A stretch of 23,264 nucleotides of DNA from Epichloe hybrida (lineage: Eukaryota; Ascomycota; Sordariomycetes; Hypocreales; Clavicipitaceae). The notes beneath the pieces are model-generated. The model worked only from the letters and a program-made list of their open reading frames with translations. It did not search any database and was not told where the DNA came from. Below are positions 21,832-23,264 of the stretch, in pieces (position 1 is the stretch's first letter; the number at the start of each line of letters is the position of its first letter). Made by a program: the position numbers and the translations under genes. The DNA lies in contig JAFEKR010000137.1 of the NCBI GenBank assembly GCA_019022495.1, positions 1 to 23,264 of the forward strand, read 5' to 3'.

Positions 21832-22780
21832 ATTAGACCCCTTCGGTCTTACGAAAGCATCGCACGGATATACGGGACATCAGTAGATTTGACGAGACGG
21901 GAAAGGTGGCATCAGCACAAGTTCAAAAAAGAAGAAAGAATAATCGTACACAAGGAGGGTTGGCTGAGGTGTTCATGGCCGGTATACAACGTGATCAGGA
22001 CGGGGCATTCCCCGAAAAGTAGTATAGAATAGTTTGGTCAAGAATCTGTTTGTTTTATATGTATGGGCACCGGGCCACTCCCGAGGGTGTGCTGCTTGCT
22101 AATGGAGAATGGAACCAACATGGCAATCAATATTGTCGGTTAATATTTCATCGCGTTCTCTCATGTGCTGTGTTGTGCCCGGAATGGAAATCTGCGTACT
22201 CCAAGACGTGGAAACGACTGCCGGAAAGCGCGAAAACGAAAGAAATGGGATTCATCAGACGATATCTCGTGGACAGTCAAAGCCAATGGACATGATGGAC
22301 ATTGATGTTGTGTGCAAAAGACATCCATGGTCTGCATCCGCAGCTCCGAGAAGAACAACAGAGATAACAAATGATAAAAAAGACCTTGATTCCTTTCTCA
22401 ATACTTTTCCGTCTGAAAAAGATTCTTGCCAGATTAGATACATTTGTCAAAGCATATTCTTCCTTCGTTTCTGACAACTTTTGCATCACAAGTGACTACT
22501 GGTCCGCCACTAGTCTAGGCTACTCTTGCAGGGTTTGAGTCCTGAATGCTTACTCAATCTGTTTGCCTTGCCCGCCCTACTTGCATGTTCAAGCTCTTGC
22601 GCGGATGAGCTCTGGCCTGGTGGGAAAACCGTGGTTCCCGTGCATATTCTGTCTCCTGACTCCTGACTAGGCACATTATTGTCTCGCACACAGTAGAGTT
22701 AGGGTGCTGATTCAATAGCAAGCAGTAGTTATCTTCACCTCGCCCAGCGAGGGGCGGTTGAGACAAGTACACACACGCTT
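21832..22780. other. Gene-free gap between convergent Hsp88 and eIF5B genes
   Basis: About 950 nt lie between the Hsp88 stop and the eIF5B stop on the opposite strand. This should contain both 3' UTRs. Only short open frames occur, with no recognisable family. A small tandem CTCCTGACTCCTGACT is seen near 22650. No RNA gene, repeat family or further coding exon could be supported. Confidence 0.45.
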
Positions 22781-23264
22781 CTAGTTTATGTCGAAAAGAG
22801 GTTTCAGTTTGATGATGAGTTGCCACTCATCATTGCTGACATCGTTGCGGTAGAATTCTTTGAGGCAGTTGATACTCGCTCGAGAAATCATACTGTACAG
22901 GCTGTCTGGTTCTTCCAGTTGCCGTCCATACATGGGCTGGTGGCCACCCATCTCGATCTTGACAGCAACTGAGGGCTGGCCCTTTTTGCAGACTGGGATC
23001 TGCTTGTGGTCTCGCTCGATAGAGGTCCTAAATGACGAGATTCAGCAATGCGACATCTCGCTCGATATGCGGCTTGTTTTGACAACAAAAAAAAAAACAT
23101 GGAGTGGTCGGACACGATGGAACTTACACTCTGCCAAGGCTGATGACCTCTTTAACGCCAGTCACAGGGTTGGTCTTGACCGCAGCCATGGGCGTGTTGA
23201 TCTTGAGCTGGCCCTCAACAACATCGACACCGATGACGATAGGGCTAGTCTTGTTGAACACCGC
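22781..23264 (-). CDS. fun12: Translation initiation factor eIF5B, C-terminal part (cut by window edge)
   Basis: Two exons on the minus strand: 23264-23128 (open at the window edge) and 23027-22781. They are separated by a 100-nt intron with a GTAAGT donor, a CTGAA-like branch and a TAG acceptor. The visible 126 residues run from [20 protein letters not shown] through [18 protein letters not shown] and end in [20 protein letters not shown]...[12 protein letters not shown], which are characteristic of eIF5B domains III-IV. Domain IV contacts eIF1A and the initiator tRNA acceptor end. The GTPase domain and N-terminus lie beyond the window. eIF5B is the GTPase that promotes 60S subunit joining. 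The gene is convergent with Hsp88. Nothing visible is broken; truncation is only from the window boundary. Confidence 0.93.

Noticed and set aside
1..23264. A new defence, mobile or biosynthetic system
   Set aside because: All large coding regions match well-known conserved fungal families, and no CRISPR-like repeats, transposase motifs, PKS/NRPS modules or unexplained long ORFs were found.

Overview
The window looks like a stretch of nuclear chromosome from a filamentous ascomycete, most likely a sordariomycete. The reasons are: introns of about 55-165 nt with GT...CTNAC-like...AG signals, a eukaryotic molybdenum/heme/FAD nitrate reductase of filamentous-fungal type, a filamentous-fungal chitin synthase, and RanBP, Upf2, Hsp110 and eIF5B proteins with fungal features. 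The species cannot be named from the sequence alone. I see no intact transposon, CRISPR array, tRNA or rRNA.

Layout, left to right: (1) 318-2022 (+), a Yrb2/Hba1-like RanGTP-binding nuclear export cofactor in four exons. (2) about 2213-5799 (+), an Hrq1/RecQ4-like DNA helicase with a DUF1998 Cys cluster; its first exon is unresolved. (3) 6085-8918 (-), NAD(P)H nitrate reductase in two exons, convergent with the helicase (stop codons 285 nt apart). (4) 8919-10351, a 1.4-kb divergent intergenic region. Its left part carries a perfect TCCGCGGA palindrome (the NIT4/NirA-type nitrate site) flanked by three HGATAR sites. Its right part is AT-rich and holds no gene I can support. (5) 10352-14331 (+), the nonsense-mediated decay factor Upf2/Nmd2 in eight exons, possibly nine. 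(6) 14332-15540, a gene-free upstream region. (7) 15541-17617 (+), a chitin synthase (probably class VI) in three exons. (8) 17618-19126, gene-free, containing the promoter of the next gene. (9) 19127-21831 (+), the Hsp110-family chaperone Hsp88/Sse1 in six exons. (10) 21832-22780, the gene-free gap between two convergent genes. (11) 22781-23264 (-), the C-terminal two exons of translation factor eIF5B, cut by the window edge.

These are mostly housekeeping genes (nuclear export, DNA repair, mRNA surveillance, protein folding, translation initiation) plus one nitrogen-assimilation gene and one cell-wall gene. They do not form a pathway or an obvious cluster. I found no convincing new biological system. 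The most useful second looks are the compact nitrate-regulatory module upstream of the nitrate reductase, a possible frame-preserving intron inside the NMD factor itself, the unresolved first exon of the helicase, and a small palindrome-rich patch near 9.5 kb.
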